This document shows positions 24,801 through 37,532 of a stretch of DNA of 64,000 nucleotides, one piece after another (the stretch's first letter is position 1; each line of letters begins with the position of its first letter). Under the pieces are notes generated by a model. That model was not told where the DNA came from. It did no database searches and saw only the letters and a program-made list of their open reading frames with translations. The stretch is from Citrus sinensis (taxonomy: Eukaryota; Streptophyta; Magnoliopsida; Sapindales; Rutaceae): contig NC_068561.1 of assembly GCF_022201045.2 (NCBI RefSeq), positions 22,264,501 through 22,328,500 on the forward strand, given 5' to 3'. The position numbers and the translations under genes are program-made.

Positions 24801-27800
24801 TTTTGCATGATTGCATACCATCTTTTCCCCTATCCCACCGCAGCTGATGGGATACACCTAAAACCAAACAACCTGCTACTGCTACACGTGGCGCACATGT
24901 GTGCGTCCGTAGGGGGGCGGGCGGATAGGATTCTTGCGGGTCTCTACTTCCGTTTCGGTTCGCCCGGGCCTCGCTGGCCCAATTAAAAGTTCCCCGAAAT
25001 TATTTTTTTATTTGCTATTTTGGAAGTATTTAGATACCGGTTTAGTCATTTATTTATTTTTAAAATAACTATATTGTATTCTCAAGTCAATGCAAGACCC
25101 ACAAAAATCATGTCGATAATGGTGCTCTGATAAAATAATCCTGGATTGGGAATCTGTTCTTATAACTACAGTTGGTGCCTCTTGACAAAGTTTAAATTCG
25201 TGCAGTCGTGTGTATATTTTGAAGTTCATGTCGTTATAATCCGAGCTCCAAAAAGATGTCACAAATTTATGGAAAAGTTGAAATTTATACAATTCTAACG
25301 TAATTTAAAAATCGGAAATGTCGGATTATATAAAATCAATGGCTCAAAAATTTAAGTAAAAGAACTAAATTAAAATAACCTCACCCTTTTAAAATTTATC
25401 CAACTTAATTTATAGATTTTTTTCGTGTAACATTCCTCTCAACAATTGCATGCATATTTGTTTACTGCTATTATTTGCAATATCTTTTTTTTTGAGTAAG
25501 ACATGATCAATTACATTATTTGGGAACAAAATACAGTCCTATGTTAATGAAATAAACAAATTCATATGCATATTCAAACGCACTAAAAATTAGCTCAATC
25601 CAGATGAAGGCATCATATCTTGATTTCCTTTCCGCCGCACGACAGTTCTATCAATACAATTAAATGCATTATTCTTAGTGCATACACTGTTTCCTCAATA
25701 TATATATATTTAATTTTTTCTGGTTTCTTTCTTATTTATTTATTGTCAAGAACATTTTTGACTAACAAGTAGCTTTAAAAACCCTGATATTGGTTAATCG
25801 ATGGGGAATAAATTAAAAAAAAAAACTTAAATTTTTTTAGTTTTAAAATTATATTTATATAATTCATTAAAACGAAAGACATTCCTGTTCAATTAATTAA
25901 TGAGAGGAAATAAATTAATAATATATATATAAGGATCACCCTATGTTACTAACATAGCACTGGTCTATATATAAATAAGGATTTGTAGTTGGATGTAACT
26001 AAACGTCGTTATAACAGCGTTAGTAATGTGGGTGAAGCTGAGGAAGGGAGCCGAGCCGAGCCGGGGCCGAGGCGGGAGAGGGAGGGGGGAGTATTCTTGA
26101 GGAACAAGACTGTCACCTGTCAGTGTACTGGGAATAAAGGCAGAGCTTTCGGTGTAAGCATCAAGTGTCAAGTCAAAATCCTATCTCTATCTGTACTAGT
26201 TGTGTAATTTTTTTTAAAAGTATTACTTGTACGTCACCATTTCGTCACGCCACCTCACCTCCTAACGTAATCGCTGGCGCCTTCCTTTTTTTTTTTTTAA
26301 AAAAAAATTTCAAATTTCATTGTCCTTCTAGAAATGGTTACTTACACTAGTTAAATTCTTTTATTTTTCATTATTTTTTATTGAGTTACAGTGATGTATG
26401 TGGTACTGAACAAAATTATTAAAAAAGAAAAGTAATAATTATAAGAGGCTATGGTAGTGAGTTCTAAATAGAGAAGCGAAGGGGAGCACAGTGAGCATTC
26501 CTAAAGAGAGGGAGAGCATAACGAGGAAAATTAATTAGAAAGGAGCATAGCGTGTATACGATTGCAGACACATCAACTCCGATGCTACCTAATCCCTTCT
26601 TGAGAATCTCACCTTCGCCGTGTGGGTCCTCTCTTCAATTCCGAGTCATGTTACTTACATAACTTTATTTTGTTTTCTCCTGAAAAAAGTATTTCTATTC
26701 TATTTTGCCATCAGTTTTTATTTTCTTTTATTTTATTTTGGAAGGATGATGCCAGGTGCCAACCTTAATGTTCGCTTGATACACTTGTGGTTTGAGATTT
26801 TCGTTTCTATTTAAGATTTTGTTAAGTTACAACCTACGTAATTTATAATTATTGTAATATATATAAAAATTAGTCATATGATAATGGGATTCACTATCAT
26901 ATTATATGAACTGTAGGTTATATTAATTAAAACATAATAAATTTCTTTTAATCAACGCGTGTCATTATTCAAAATATTTTTCTTTTATTTTTTTAAAGTG
27001 AAAGAGTGAATAAATGTCAAATCAATCTTTCAATCCCTATTTTTTTAAAAAAATTTAAATTCAAATGATCTACTAAATAAAAGTTTAAAGATCCTAATAT
27101 TTTTAATTGTTGAGTTGCTCTAAATCTTATCTCACTTCAATCACATCCTACTATTTTACTTAGAAGAATATAATCTTATAATTAGTAATGCCATTGTGGT
27201 TTGGATACAATTTTGGACCATGAGATGGAATTGAATATAATTTTTGTAAGTATATTATTAGCATTAATATTATTCTTTCTTACAACAAAAGCGTGATATT
27301 TAATTAAGAAAATAGTGTGGGGTTCACGAAATTGATATACAAAAATATACGTTAACACTTAAAATGTAGCAGGTACTTTCATTAGTATGATTTTGCCTTT
27401 GCTTGAAGTGATTTAACTTTATATTAAATGCAAGATGTTGATTGATATAAAGATTCGAGTTACATATGTGATTGAAGCGCGGATAGAATCATAGATCAAG
27501 CAATGCCGGCCGTCTCTTAAGTTTTTAGTTACAGTTCTCTGAAGAATTAACCAAGCGAGGATATATTACGTCTATTAAAGATTCGTGATGGTTAATTTAA
27601 TTGTTGCTTTATCTGGTGACGGTCTTAATTGGGAGGGAAACGTCGTTCAAGCCTTTACATATGATAGAAAGAATCTCGGTGGGTAGGCTCAATTGTAATT
27701 TTGTAAATTTTGAATGAAAATAATTTGAAACAATTGGGAGGATTTTGAATATACACTATTCGCGAGTCATATCACGGATCCAATCCAGGATCAATAATTG

Positions 27801-27944
27801 ACGGTAACGGCGCAATTATAATATCAAAAAGCGGCAACAAATCACAGAAAAAGAAATAAAATATAAAATATAAAAAAAAAAAAAGGGGATAAGGAGGAGG
27901 GTGTCAGAACGCGTAAACAAGGACGCCAATCGAAACGACGCGGC
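21880..27944. other. Six kilobases of AT-rich intergenic DNA, no gene recognised
   Basis: No frame here shows family signatures, and the longest are under 92 codons. Simple repeats occur, notably the (GAA)n tract at 24568-24610. A GC-rich patch with GAGCCGAGCCGAGCC lies at about 26050 and another GC-rich patch at about 24890-24980. No transposon ends with matching target duplications were resolved. The right end contains the distal VQ promoter. Confidence 0.5.
24568..24610 (+). repeat. (GAA)n microsatellite grading into GGAGAA
   Basis: About ten GAA units followed by GGAGAAGGAGAAG. It lies between genes. Confidence 0.9.
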
Positions 27945-28287
27945 TTGACCGTCAAAATCAAGTCACTCACTCGCTCGCACTGTCTCAAAGTCTTTAACAC
28001 CAGCAGTCAACTATTCACTAAACCATGGTTAAATTTATATTTTTTTTCCATCCGTACAGCCGAACAACCGACACGTGTCCCCCCGAAAAACGCGGTTTCT
28101 CTCTTCACCCCCGCCCCCCCGCTTCACCGTCCTATTTATTTACGAGCTCTTGGCTCCCTTAGCCTCTCCCATTTCTTCCTCAATCACTCTCTAAACAAAC
28201 TCACAATGAACTGAAGAGAAACCCCCCAAGGCCCCGACCCGAATTGAAATAACCATCAGCCCTTGTTTACACCAAATATTTACGAGA
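27945..28287 (+). promoter_or_regulatory. VQ gene promoter and leader: paired W-box, ABRE/G-box, TATA, tiny uORF
   Basis: TTGACCGTCAA at 27945-27955 is two overlapping inverted W-box cores (TTGAC on each strand). GACACGTGTC at 28070-28079 is a palindromic ABRE/G-box. A TATA-like CTATTTATT lies at 28132-28140. Downstream, a two-codon upstream frame (ATGAACTGA) lies at 28206-28214, before the main ATG at 28288. W-boxes suggest WRKY control and the ABRE suggests abscisic acid or dehydration control. Both are inferences from motifs. Confidence 0.55.
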
Positions 28288-28995
28288 ATGACATCCTCCG
28301 AAAACTTACCCAGCGTCGAAGCGTGGTCGTTTCGTGCGGCTTTCGCTGATTCTTGGCTATCTGAAGCCTACGCACGCGACACCGAAACACTTACCAAGGC
28401 CCTTCAAAAAACCTTCTCTAACAACAACAACAACAGTAACGATATTACTTACTCCGTCACTGAAACGCTTGCTTGCGATTTCACTCCGCCCTTCGTCGCC
28501 CCCGAAACTCCCACTGTGTCTAACGTCTCGGGCTCCGACCCCGAAACTCTCCCGAAACGCCAGCGTACCGCCGCCGTCGGCGGCCCGAATTCTGGGAAAA
28601 TCACGAAGCGGAAGGCGCGTGCGTCCAAGAAGACCCAGACGACGTTCATAACGGCGGATCCGGCGAACTTCAGGCAGATGGTGCAGCAGGTGACCGGCGT
28701 CCGATTCGGCAGCGCGCAAGTGGCCATGGCGCCGGTGCTGAAGCCGGAGCCGCAGAGGCCCGGCGGCAGGTTGCACGGAATCGGCGGTGGGTCCTTGCCC
28801 ACGCTTGACACGTCGGCCTTCTTGTTGGATCATCACCAGCAGCTGGGCCAAGCTCCCGGGACGGGAGTCGGGTCGGTCCTCGGGTCGGGTCACTTCGATT
28901 TTCAAACCTCGTTGGCGGGTGATGGCGCATGTACTGGCCTAGAGTTCGATGCTCTGTCCAACTTTCCCACTCTAGAGTCGTGGAAAGTGATGTGA
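28288..28995 (+). CDS. VQ-motif transcriptional cofactor, CAMBP25/VQ15-like
   Basis: 235 residues, intronless as is usual for plant VQ genes. The defining motif FRQMVQQVTG (FxxxVQxxTG) lies near residue 130, with DPANFRQMVQQVTGVRFG around it. Upstream is a basic, nuclear-localisation-like stretch (KRQRT, KITKRKARASKK). The N-terminus MTSSENLPSVEAWSFRAAFA followed by DSWLSEAYARDTETLTKALQ resembles the Arabidopsis calmodulin-binding VQ protein CAMBP25 group, and the C-terminus ends LESWKVM. VQ proteins bind WRKY factors and tune stress and defence transcription in the nucleus. Strong GC enrichment sets the gene off from its AT-rich surroundings. Subgroup assignment is from memory. Confidence 0.92.
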   Translation: MTSSENLPSVEAWSFRAAFADSWLSEAYARDTETLTKALQKTFSNNNNNSNDITYSVTETLACDFTPPFVAPETPTVSNVSGSDPETLPKRQRTAAVGGPNSGKITKRKARASKKTQTTFITADPANFRQMVQQVTGVRFGSAQVAMAPVLKPEPQRPGGRLHGIGGGSLPTLDTSAFLLDHHQQLGQAPGTGVGSVLGSGHFDFQTSLAGDGACTGLEFDALSNFPTLESWKVM

Positions 28996-31900
28996 CCAAT
29001 TTGGTGTTCTTTTTTTTTTCTCTCTCCTTTCTTAATCTTAATTTTAATTTTATGAATATGTGATTTTCCTTTTTGTTTCTTTTTTTAAAAAAAATGCTTA
29101 AATTAGGGTGGTAATTTTTGTAATGGGTGGTGATGGGGTCTGTCTGTTCATATATTGGGGGGGGGGGGGGGGGACATTTTGTTTATGAGCTTATTAGATC
29201 GTTAGTGATGCAGTATAGTTTTTGTCTTTAATGGTGTAATGGGTTGTAAGGGTATATTAGAAAGCAGCAGCAATGAATGAATGGGAATGGAGCTTATTTT
29301 TACTCGCATCATGTTTTGCTAACTACAAATGTACTCGATTACTATTTCCAAGTTATATATATAGACATCATTATTATTAAATTATTTTCATCAATCTGCA
29401 GGATGTTGTTGTAATAAATGCACAAATTATTTATGATGACGATGATGATGATGATGGCCAAATTAATCAGGCAATGATGTTATTATTGTACTTGTTTGTT
29501 TCCATGAGTTTTTTTGTCACCCCGCATAAGCATATAATAAAGTGTGTTTCCGGAGCAGATCTCCAATTACATCAAAAGTAAGGTGAGATGGCGGTTCATG
29601 AGTCACGACAAGAACTCGGTGTTGATTTTAAGATCCGTTTGCTGAAGTCGGTGAACAATCCGAAAACTAGACCACCTTCTTACCGCATCGGCTCTCTTCA
29701 TTTTTGGTCCGTGAACGATTTGACGAATAATAATAGAAGAATGTGATTATTTCTCAGTTCAAAACTCCGTGCTCGAGATCTAGTGAGTACCTAGGTGTTG
29801 GATTATGGAAGAATGTGTTATTATCTTAAGTCCAAACACGTCTTTAGTAGATGACAAGTGTTATTTCACTTCATGCCCCCCTATTTGACAATTATGAACA
29901 CGAATCATTGAATTGTCTATCGGTTCGATCTTCACATAATTTTTAATCTACCAATTAAACTCCTGTTTAAAGAATTCTAACTCCGTTAAAAGAAAAAAAA
30001 AAAAATCAAATGTGTAATTTGTAATTTTGATTGTAAATATAGACAAGTCTGTAAATGTAAAATTAAAATAAAACAAAAAAAAAAATTCCCAAATTAAGTA
30101 CTTTGTTGCAGACTATGAATTTCGGTATTTGTAGTGGTTTGTGCTCAGTTTTGTCGAATTTAAAGATCAATACCAGTCGCTCTCAAATTTTTTCATCCAT
30201 ACAGACAATAAATAGCATACAGAAAAAAGAAAAAAACAAAAAAAAGTTGAGTGGCTCTCCAATTCCAAGCAAGTTCCCATTCCTCTCACCACATCATCTA
30301 ATACTACCATTTACTTACTTGATTGACTTTTCGATTAAATTTTATTCTTTAATCAACGTGGTGGTATTAGTTATAGCAAAATTAACGAATCCTTAGCATT
30401 CCAAGCATATTGAAATGCATATTATTAGCTTATAAATATGAACTAGCCAGGAGCACAAATTTACTTAAAATAATGTAAAAATCCTTAAATGCGTTAAGGA
30501 TGAACATGCAATCAAAACAGATTAATCTTTTGACTTTACAAAACAAGTGCCGAATTTTTAACACAACCCAGAAGTAGTGGTGTGGCAGGGGAAGGGGATC
30601 TTGATTTTTCAAATAAACATGGTATAAAATCGAATCCCATATTCGTTGCAAATTTTTTTTTTTTTTTTTAAACTTCATCAATTGACTTCTATGCTAGATG
30701 GTAACTGCTGAGTTTAATAATTAGTCCACCCATTTTGTGTTTCCTCGATTTCAATTAATAAATGCTTAAACAAAGCTAGTTACATTCACTTGGCTTCGGT
30801 CTTCTAGAAAATTTGTTATTATTATTTAGAAATTATAATATATGAAAAAAAAAATATCTAGTGTTTATGGTGATTTGGTGGATGCGTTAGCACCCGTGAT
30901 TTGATTAATACAATTTATGTTCAATAAATTGACGAAGAATACGTATATAAAATAGTGCAAGTGCTTTCTTAAGTCTAAAGGTCCCTAAAAATTAAATTAA
31001 TCATCTAATTGCATGGACTTGTGTCTCGGCAGACCTATTCAACTTCTTTTCTTCCTTTCAAGTCAAGCAAATTGTTATATATATTATCGATAATTAATAT
31101 ATATATATATAATAATGGATATTATTATAACAATATGTCCCCCCCCCCATTTTTTTCTTCTGAAAGTATGCCTTTTATTAATTTTTATAAGTAACTAGTT
31201 ATGTTATAAAAGTAATATTGATTTTTTTTTTTTCATGTTTTTTACGCATTGTATGATTGAAAATTATACCTCTTATTACCCAATTGAAATATATTCTAAT
31301 ACGTTATTTAATTATGTTTAATATTTTAGTTATGTTAAGGACAACATAACTTTTTCTCAAAAAAATCTTTTTTTTTCTTTTTAAGGAATGAAAATTGAAA
31401 TACCTCAGCAATTGTGATGTGAACATAACTTAAAAATTCAAAACTTTTTACGCCATATATCCTACAAGATTTGATCACTAAAACAACTACCACTCACTTA
31501 CATACAACTTTTTGTTAGTAAACTAATTTAACTAAAGAAACTTCTTTCATGAAGTACACAAGTTGTACAATTTTAATTCAAATCTGGTTTGATAATAACA
31601 TTGTATGTGGGAATTTGGGAACGAGTTGACAATTTTTGCAAGGATGGTGCACTTGATTTAATGTTTATTACTTTTATTTCTTAACTAGTTATTTCAATGA
31701 GTAACTTCATATTACAGTGCCCTTGCCACAAGTCTTTTTTTCCATTCAACAACTAATTTTAGTAAGCAGTCTCTTCTAATTAAAATAAATGAAAAAAATT
31801 AAAAAATAATTTGAGATAGTTTGTATCTTGTTTTATTATATGAATAAATTTATTTCGCCTTATTTTAACAAATTATAAAATTATATTGGAAAACATGAAA

Positions 31901-32756
31901 ACATCAAATTTGAAACCTAGTAAACGTCAAATAGCGAAAGAGATATAGAAAAAAAAAAACGTCATAGTCTGTGGTCACACATTTTAGTGTGAAATAAGCA
32001 TCTTCATTTTATTTTATTTTATTTTTCCTAACAATTTTTATGAAAACAACTTGCGACTTTTTTTTTCTCTCTTTTTTTTTTTTTAAAGAAAGCACAAAAT
32101 GATTGCTGAAAAACAACAGCAATCGGCAAACATTTTGTTTCGATTAAAAGGGCATCAACAATTTGCATGATATGTGTGTCTGCTTCCCTTTTCAAGTGTA
32201 AGAAAGAAACTAATCCCATTTTACAAATAGCTTTAAGGGCAATAACATTGGGGTCAAGAAGTTGTTACATCTTCTTAGTTAAGATATATAATTTTGTATT
32301 AAATTAAATAAGTCGTCCATCCGAAAACCATTATTTAAATGATCAATGGATTCTTTTATTATTTAAAACTCTCACTTCAGTAAGTAAACACAATTTTATT
32401 GTTTAGATTTTTATTTTTCTAATAAGTAACGAGGTTGAAAAAGGATTTTTTAGCACTATATCTTTTTACAATATTTATTCGCTTCATTATTAATATTTAA
32501 GGTTTAAGTTCCCTCACTTATGTTTTGAAAGTTAAAATTACAATCACTCAATGCCAGTCCTAAAGGAGACCTCAATTTTAGTTAAAATCTAAATTTTTAA
32601 ATCAATTAGTTTTGGTTCAATTCGCGATTCCTTGAAATTGAACCAAAATCCAGTAAAAAGACATATAAAATCTTCTCACATCGGATCCGATATGATTGGA
32701 ACCCGAACTTGCAGAAATTGCAGGAAGAAAAAAAATCCAATGATTTTAGTTACCGT
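28996..32756. other. Intergenic DNA after the VQ gene, no gene recognised
   Basis: The first 300 bases should be the VQ 3' UTR. The stretch contains a 17-base G run (29157-29173), a (GAT)n tract near 29437-29456 and several AT dinucleotide runs. Small frames such as 30103-30396 have no recognisable content. Confidence 0.5.
29157..29173 (+). repeat. G17 homopolymer
   Basis: Seventeen consecutive G in otherwise AT-rich DNA about 160 bases after the VQ stop codon. It may be assembly-sensitive. Confidence 0.85.
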
Positions 32757-32939
32757 TTAATCATGAACTTGATCGGCGTTGGGTGGCGTGCCGGAGGCTT
32801 GAGGAATCTTGTGGGGCAAGTCAGAAACGGTGTGCTGTACTTGATTGTACATTTTTGTCGTATTTGTCTTGACTGACAGAGACTTTGCCACGCCATCAAC
32901 GGCCGCATTCATTGCACTCTCCCTACGTGTCCCCAGCAT
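32757..32939 (-). CDS. Candidate small protein of 60 residues, function unknown
   Basis: On the minus strand an ATG at 32939 opens a frame reading MLGTRRESAMNAAVDGVAK through LSVKTNTTKMYNQVQHTVSD to PHKIPQASGTPPNADQVHD. The frame coincides with a local island of higher GC in AT-rich DNA, and its composition looks protein-like (mixed polar residues, no low-complexity run). No signal peptide, membrane segment or known domain is visible. It could equally be a terminal exon of a longer gene or a chance frame. The GC island and two W-box-like TCAAC motifs about 150 bases upstream (about 33070-33080) are the only support. Confidence 0.3.
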   Translation of the reverse strand: MLGTRRESAMNAAVDGVAKSLSVKTNTTKMYNQVQHTVSDLPHKIPQASGTPPNADQVHD

Positions 32940-34390
32940 GTGCAACGTGTGTGTAGGTGTAATCTCTTTAGTCTATTGTAACAACATTAAATTATTTCCG
33001 AATCATAGACCGTCAATTATCCTCCACAAGATGAAATCCAACGGTGCAAGCTAATAGCGTTGACTGTTGACTGCTGACTGAGCCAGTCAAGTCAGATAAC
33101 GATATCTGCAGCCTTCTAGCAGTGGTAACATGATCACATGATAAACAAATCAAACAATCATCCCGGCCCCACCTTATTCAATGGGATACGTAAGAATTTT
33201 TCAATGAAAACTTGATATATATATTTTTTGCCTTCCCCCTTTGAAATGTCCATGTTTAACTATTGGAGTCTAAAAATATCATGAAAAGAAAACATATCAA
33301 AATATTTACACAATATGAGTAATGTTTCTGCTCGTATAACTAATAATAAATTAATTAAGTTTACTCCAATTGGTTTTTGACTTGTACAGCCGTAATCAAT
33401 CGAACTGGTTCGAGGCCACTTCTAATCTTTAAATATCTTGTAACATAAAATGTTAACAATCAAATCCTATAAGAAATTACTAAACGTTCTTCTAACACAA
33501 AACACAAAACTATTGAACGACAATTTTGGTAATACATTACCATCGGCATGCATTATAATAATTATATTTAGTATAACCAAGTTAATTTTTTTTTTTCAAA
33601 GGGAAATTCAAAATAGGATGCTTCAGTGGCCGTGACATTTCATAAAAGAAAGTGAAGCTGCGGTGTTCACGGGGGGGCATATCATAGTGGGAGAGGTTGT
33701 TGACCTACAAAATACTGGGGGCCCTCTTTCCGAATAGAGACAAGTCTCTTGGGTCCACTGACTGGTGACGTGTCTTCTGACTTTTATCTGTCGTTTTCAT
33801 CTGTCACTGTTATCTCTTGCGTTGCTGTCTAATCTTTTCTTTCTGATTGACCGCCGTTGCCCGATGGTTCCTCCGTTACCTCATGCTTGCATATGCCATG
33901 CCGTCATGTTTTATTTCGAATTTCAATTCTTTCCGCAATAAATAAATATTTTTAGCTTAGTTTTTTTTTTTTTTTCATTCACGAATATTCTTAAAATGTA
34001 ATATCCATGTATCAGTGCATGGTGTGGGTGGGGGGGGGGGGGGGGGGCTGGGCTAATCAAGGACTTGCATTGACAAACTTCTTAGGAAGGATTGAGACCG
34101 TAATTAAACTACAGCCTGGCAAAAATGGGCTGACTTCATTGACCTGCATTCCATGACAAGTCCAAAATCAAATAGCGGCATAATTTCATGCTTAGAGCAC
34201 AAAGTTTCAGCTAAGCAACAGAATGGAGACCATCAAAACACCACCATCTCAAGCCACACCCATTTAGATGAATACATAAATTGAACAAGATTTCAAGAAT
34301 TTTCAACTTCTTAATCAAAATACATATCATGGACAACAGAGCAGCAGTAAATGCATGGAATATCAACAAGAGTCCTTCGCTTTCACAAAC
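32940..34390. other. Intergenic DNA and 3' flank of the Mpv17-like gene
   Basis: No convincing gene. It holds an 18-base G run at 34030-34047 and a GC-richer patch at about 33650-33900 without an open frame of note. The last 200 bases should be 3' UTR of the following minus-strand gene. Confidence 0.45.
34030..34047 (+). repeat. G18 homopolymer
   Basis: Eighteen consecutive G, second of three long G/C homopolymers in this window. Confidence 0.85.
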
Positions 34391-37300
34391 CTATTTCTGG
34401 AGGATCTCTTTGTGAGCTTTAAATGAGAGGATCACATTCCAAGCTAGAGCAATAACATTAGCAGCAAGGACCTGAAATTTACCAAATGGATGAAACATCA
34501 CGTCCAACGACCAATATGGCAGATAATGTGAGAGAGTGCAAAAAGGATGAAGTGATTGATTCTAAACAGCAAACAACAAGCCAATAACATAAGAGACTAG
34601 CACAATCAATAAACAAAGTTATCAAAGATCGGATTTTAGAATATAGGTCAGATCCACCAAGCCCAAAGCATGGCCCTGGGATGTCTCCTTTGAATAGATT
34701 TGACTTACTTAGAAAAACTTGATGGCTAAAGGTTGAAATTATAGTTCATATCCGAACGATGGGTCGATAGAGCAGCCACGAATGAGCATTTGTTATTTCC
34801 ATGCTCTAACCAACTACCTTTTCAAAATGGAGCAACAAGCTGGCAATTTTCATTAGCCGGTAAATAGCTTATCTCATAACATCCCAAATTAGACAATCAA
34901 AATGATGTGTTTGGTGTTTGAAGTGTTAACATATACAGATATACTATTTCCAAGATAGGTTACTGCATAAACAAGTTGACGTAAGGGGCTAAACAACAGA
35001 CCTTTTATACTCCCTAAATGGAATACAAAAAGCCCACGCAATGGACATATCTACATTGCATGGCTGCTCATTTATTTGTCTATAACATAAACCCAAACTA
35101 CTTTTTTCAAATATCACATTCGAATTCTGTAATCAATTTGGAAACCTTCCATGTACAAAACAACACATTTGCTTGATGAGGAAATATGATCCAACCATGT
35201 CTGAGTAGATTATGCTAATGTACCACAAATAGTTTGGATAAATATAGCTATCCATACCTGGAATTGTGGTGGGACAAATCGAAAGTTGAGGAATTGGAAA
35301 GGTATCCACAGTTGCCAATTAGCTACAACAGAAGAAAACCACTCCTAAAAATGAAATTAAAGTTCAACTTCAGTACAAACAATTTAAAATCAAATATACA
35401 TTTTATAGGTCCTTTCAAAAAGCTGCTTTTACAGTTAAATTAGAATGCATGGAAGGTAACTGAAACTTAAAAAAAAAAAAGGAGCAAAATATTATGCATT
35501 TTCCACCTGTTGAAGTTTGGGTAGAACTTCCGATGGCCTTCCCTCAAGTGTTACCAACGTAGATAAGAAAACTCCAATAAATATGGGAGAAAAAAGGAAC
35601 TGCAACACAAAACATACCTTAAATGATGAAGCGACCAAGGAGTATATTGGAAAAATTAAAGAAGAGAGATATAGTCACCTGATCTGTTAGAAGGCGTAGG
35701 AATGCACCTGATGCTCCAGTCATTGTCACCATTTTATTCAGATGTGAATACCTAAGATAACACAAGTTGTCTTAAGGGAAAGATGTAATAACCCCTTAAA
35801 AAAAAAAAAAAAAAAAATTCATCTTTTTTCTTCTTTTGGTGATGAACTCACAAAAACCTTGGTTTTTATCTAGTATTTTCAGTGGCATCAAAACAAATAT
35901 AAACAGAAAAAATTATGAAACCACAAATTAAAGCAACTATAGAAATTGCAAATCATTAAAGAAATCAAAAGAGATATCTATACCTTAGAATTAGAAAAAG
36001 AGTGCAAACTTTACTATAATTATGCATCCAAATCTATGTAGACAAATGTATTGATGCGAGGCATTACCAGAAATGCAATGTGGGTCCAACTAACACCAGC
36101 CCCAGCAAAGTGAAGAGGGATGTCCTTTTGAGGTCCAGTGAAGGCACTTGCTCAACGGCGAGCTGCAACAACAACCACAACATAGTCATAAAATTGAACT
36201 TGTCATTATTTAATTAATGATAGAGATGAACTGAAAACCACTAAATTAAGCTGGCTCTAAAATACACAAGGATTTTGTACAAATAGTCTATAAGTGTGAG
36301 TGATGGGCAAATAACTGTAAAATCCAGCAGTGGTAACATTGAAGTAGCTTATGGAAATCATAATTCAGTCAAGAAAATGACAAAGTAGTGAAATATTGAG
36401 AACTCGACCAATGTAGTAACAGAGGAAACAGACACTTAATCTGGTTTAAAGTGAATGAAGAAAGTTTACCTGGCAGATTAAGTCTCCAATTAAAGTCAAA
36501 AGTGCAGATGTCACGGCTTTTGTTGCCACAGGATATTTGGCAAGAAGAGCTAAATACCTGCAATGACACACAATTCCAGTTAATATAGAATAGTTGACCA
36601 TTTTATTTACCACATGATTGTGGAACTGAAATGAAATAATTAGGAGATGCACACACCAAATTATTCACAGAATAAATATTTAAAAATGAGAAGATGCATA
36701 CTAAACATTAGCCTCATACAAGGCCCCGTTTCATGATTTATTCGTACGATAATTGGCATGTGAGAACATATATACTAACTAAAATCAGTTTGCTTAGAGA
36801 TAGCCTATCATAAGACATTTTTAAATCTATTCATCCATAGAGTTGTCAATGATCAATTAAAATCAGAAATCCAAAAATTGATAATCTTCAATTTGAGCTT
36901 GACAACCTCAAAATCAAGTAAATGCACTTTGCATTTTGATTTCCACCCAGCGCAATGCATAGGTCTTGTGTTGTTGGCTAATAATCCGAGCAGTCAAAAA
37001 TGGAACAAAAAACAATGATGGGTCAATCTGTTTCAGTTGAACTAGCAATATCTAGCCAAAAAGTACATACAATGACAAAACCGAAGAATCGAAAAACAAA
37101 AGCACACTAAGACACAAACAACCAAAAAAAAAAAGCCGAAGAATTTTACCATTGAAGGAAGGACCAGTTACTCCCACCAGAACCGCCTTCGCTTCTCCCT
37201 CCAGAATTGCCATCGCCAGAGCCTCCAGACCCACCACCAGCGCCACCACCCGAGCCACCATCGGCAACCGCTAAAACGCAAACATGATCAAAACCCAGTT

Positions 37301-37532
37301 GCCCAAATCTAATTTTAGAACCACCCAGATCCTTAACAACAGTTCCATGACCAAAACTCGAAGTATAAGAAGTCAAAGAAAAAGATGAACAGCCCCTAAA
37401 CGCTGTAATTTGAGCTTGGTTTGCAGGAGTATAAATTTGCCGGCCAGTATGAGAAATTCGTTTGTGAGAGAATCCCAGGAAACGGGACAAGAGTGGGGAT
37501 TTAAGAGTAAGAGACAAAGAAGTTGCCACCAT
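34391..37532 (-). CDS. Mpv17/PMP22 family membrane protein with organelle targeting leader
   Basis: Seven exons join in frame on the minus strand, all GT-AG: 37150-37532, 36470-36557, 36068-36162, 35679-35751, 35507-35599, 35258-35344, 34391-34471, giving 299 residues. The first 90 or so residues are Ser/Arg-rich with few acids (MVATSLSLTLKSPLLSRFLG), a transit peptide. A Gly/Ser-rich linker follows (ADGGSGGGAGGGSGG and on). The Mpv17 domain starts at WYLALLAKYPVATKAVTSAL with LTLIGDLICQ. It continues with LGLVLVGPTLHFWYSHLN, LTDQFLFSPIFIGVFLS and the family signature WQLWIPFQFLNFRFVPPQFQ, and ends with ANVIALAWNVILSFKAHKE. Family members are four-helix proteins of peroxisomal, mitochondrial or plastid membranes, some forming channels. 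The long leader suggests plastid or mitochondrion. Exact role unknown. Confidence 0.93.

Noticed and set aside
24165-24986. Possible gene in frames of 84-90 codons near GC-rich patches
   Set aside because: Frames on opposite strands overlap without splice-consistent joins, domains or conserved motifs.
28334-28999. Frames of 105-182 codons overlapping the VQ gene on both strands
   Set aside because: GC-rich shadows of the VQ coding frame, which alone carries the FxxxVQxxTG motif.
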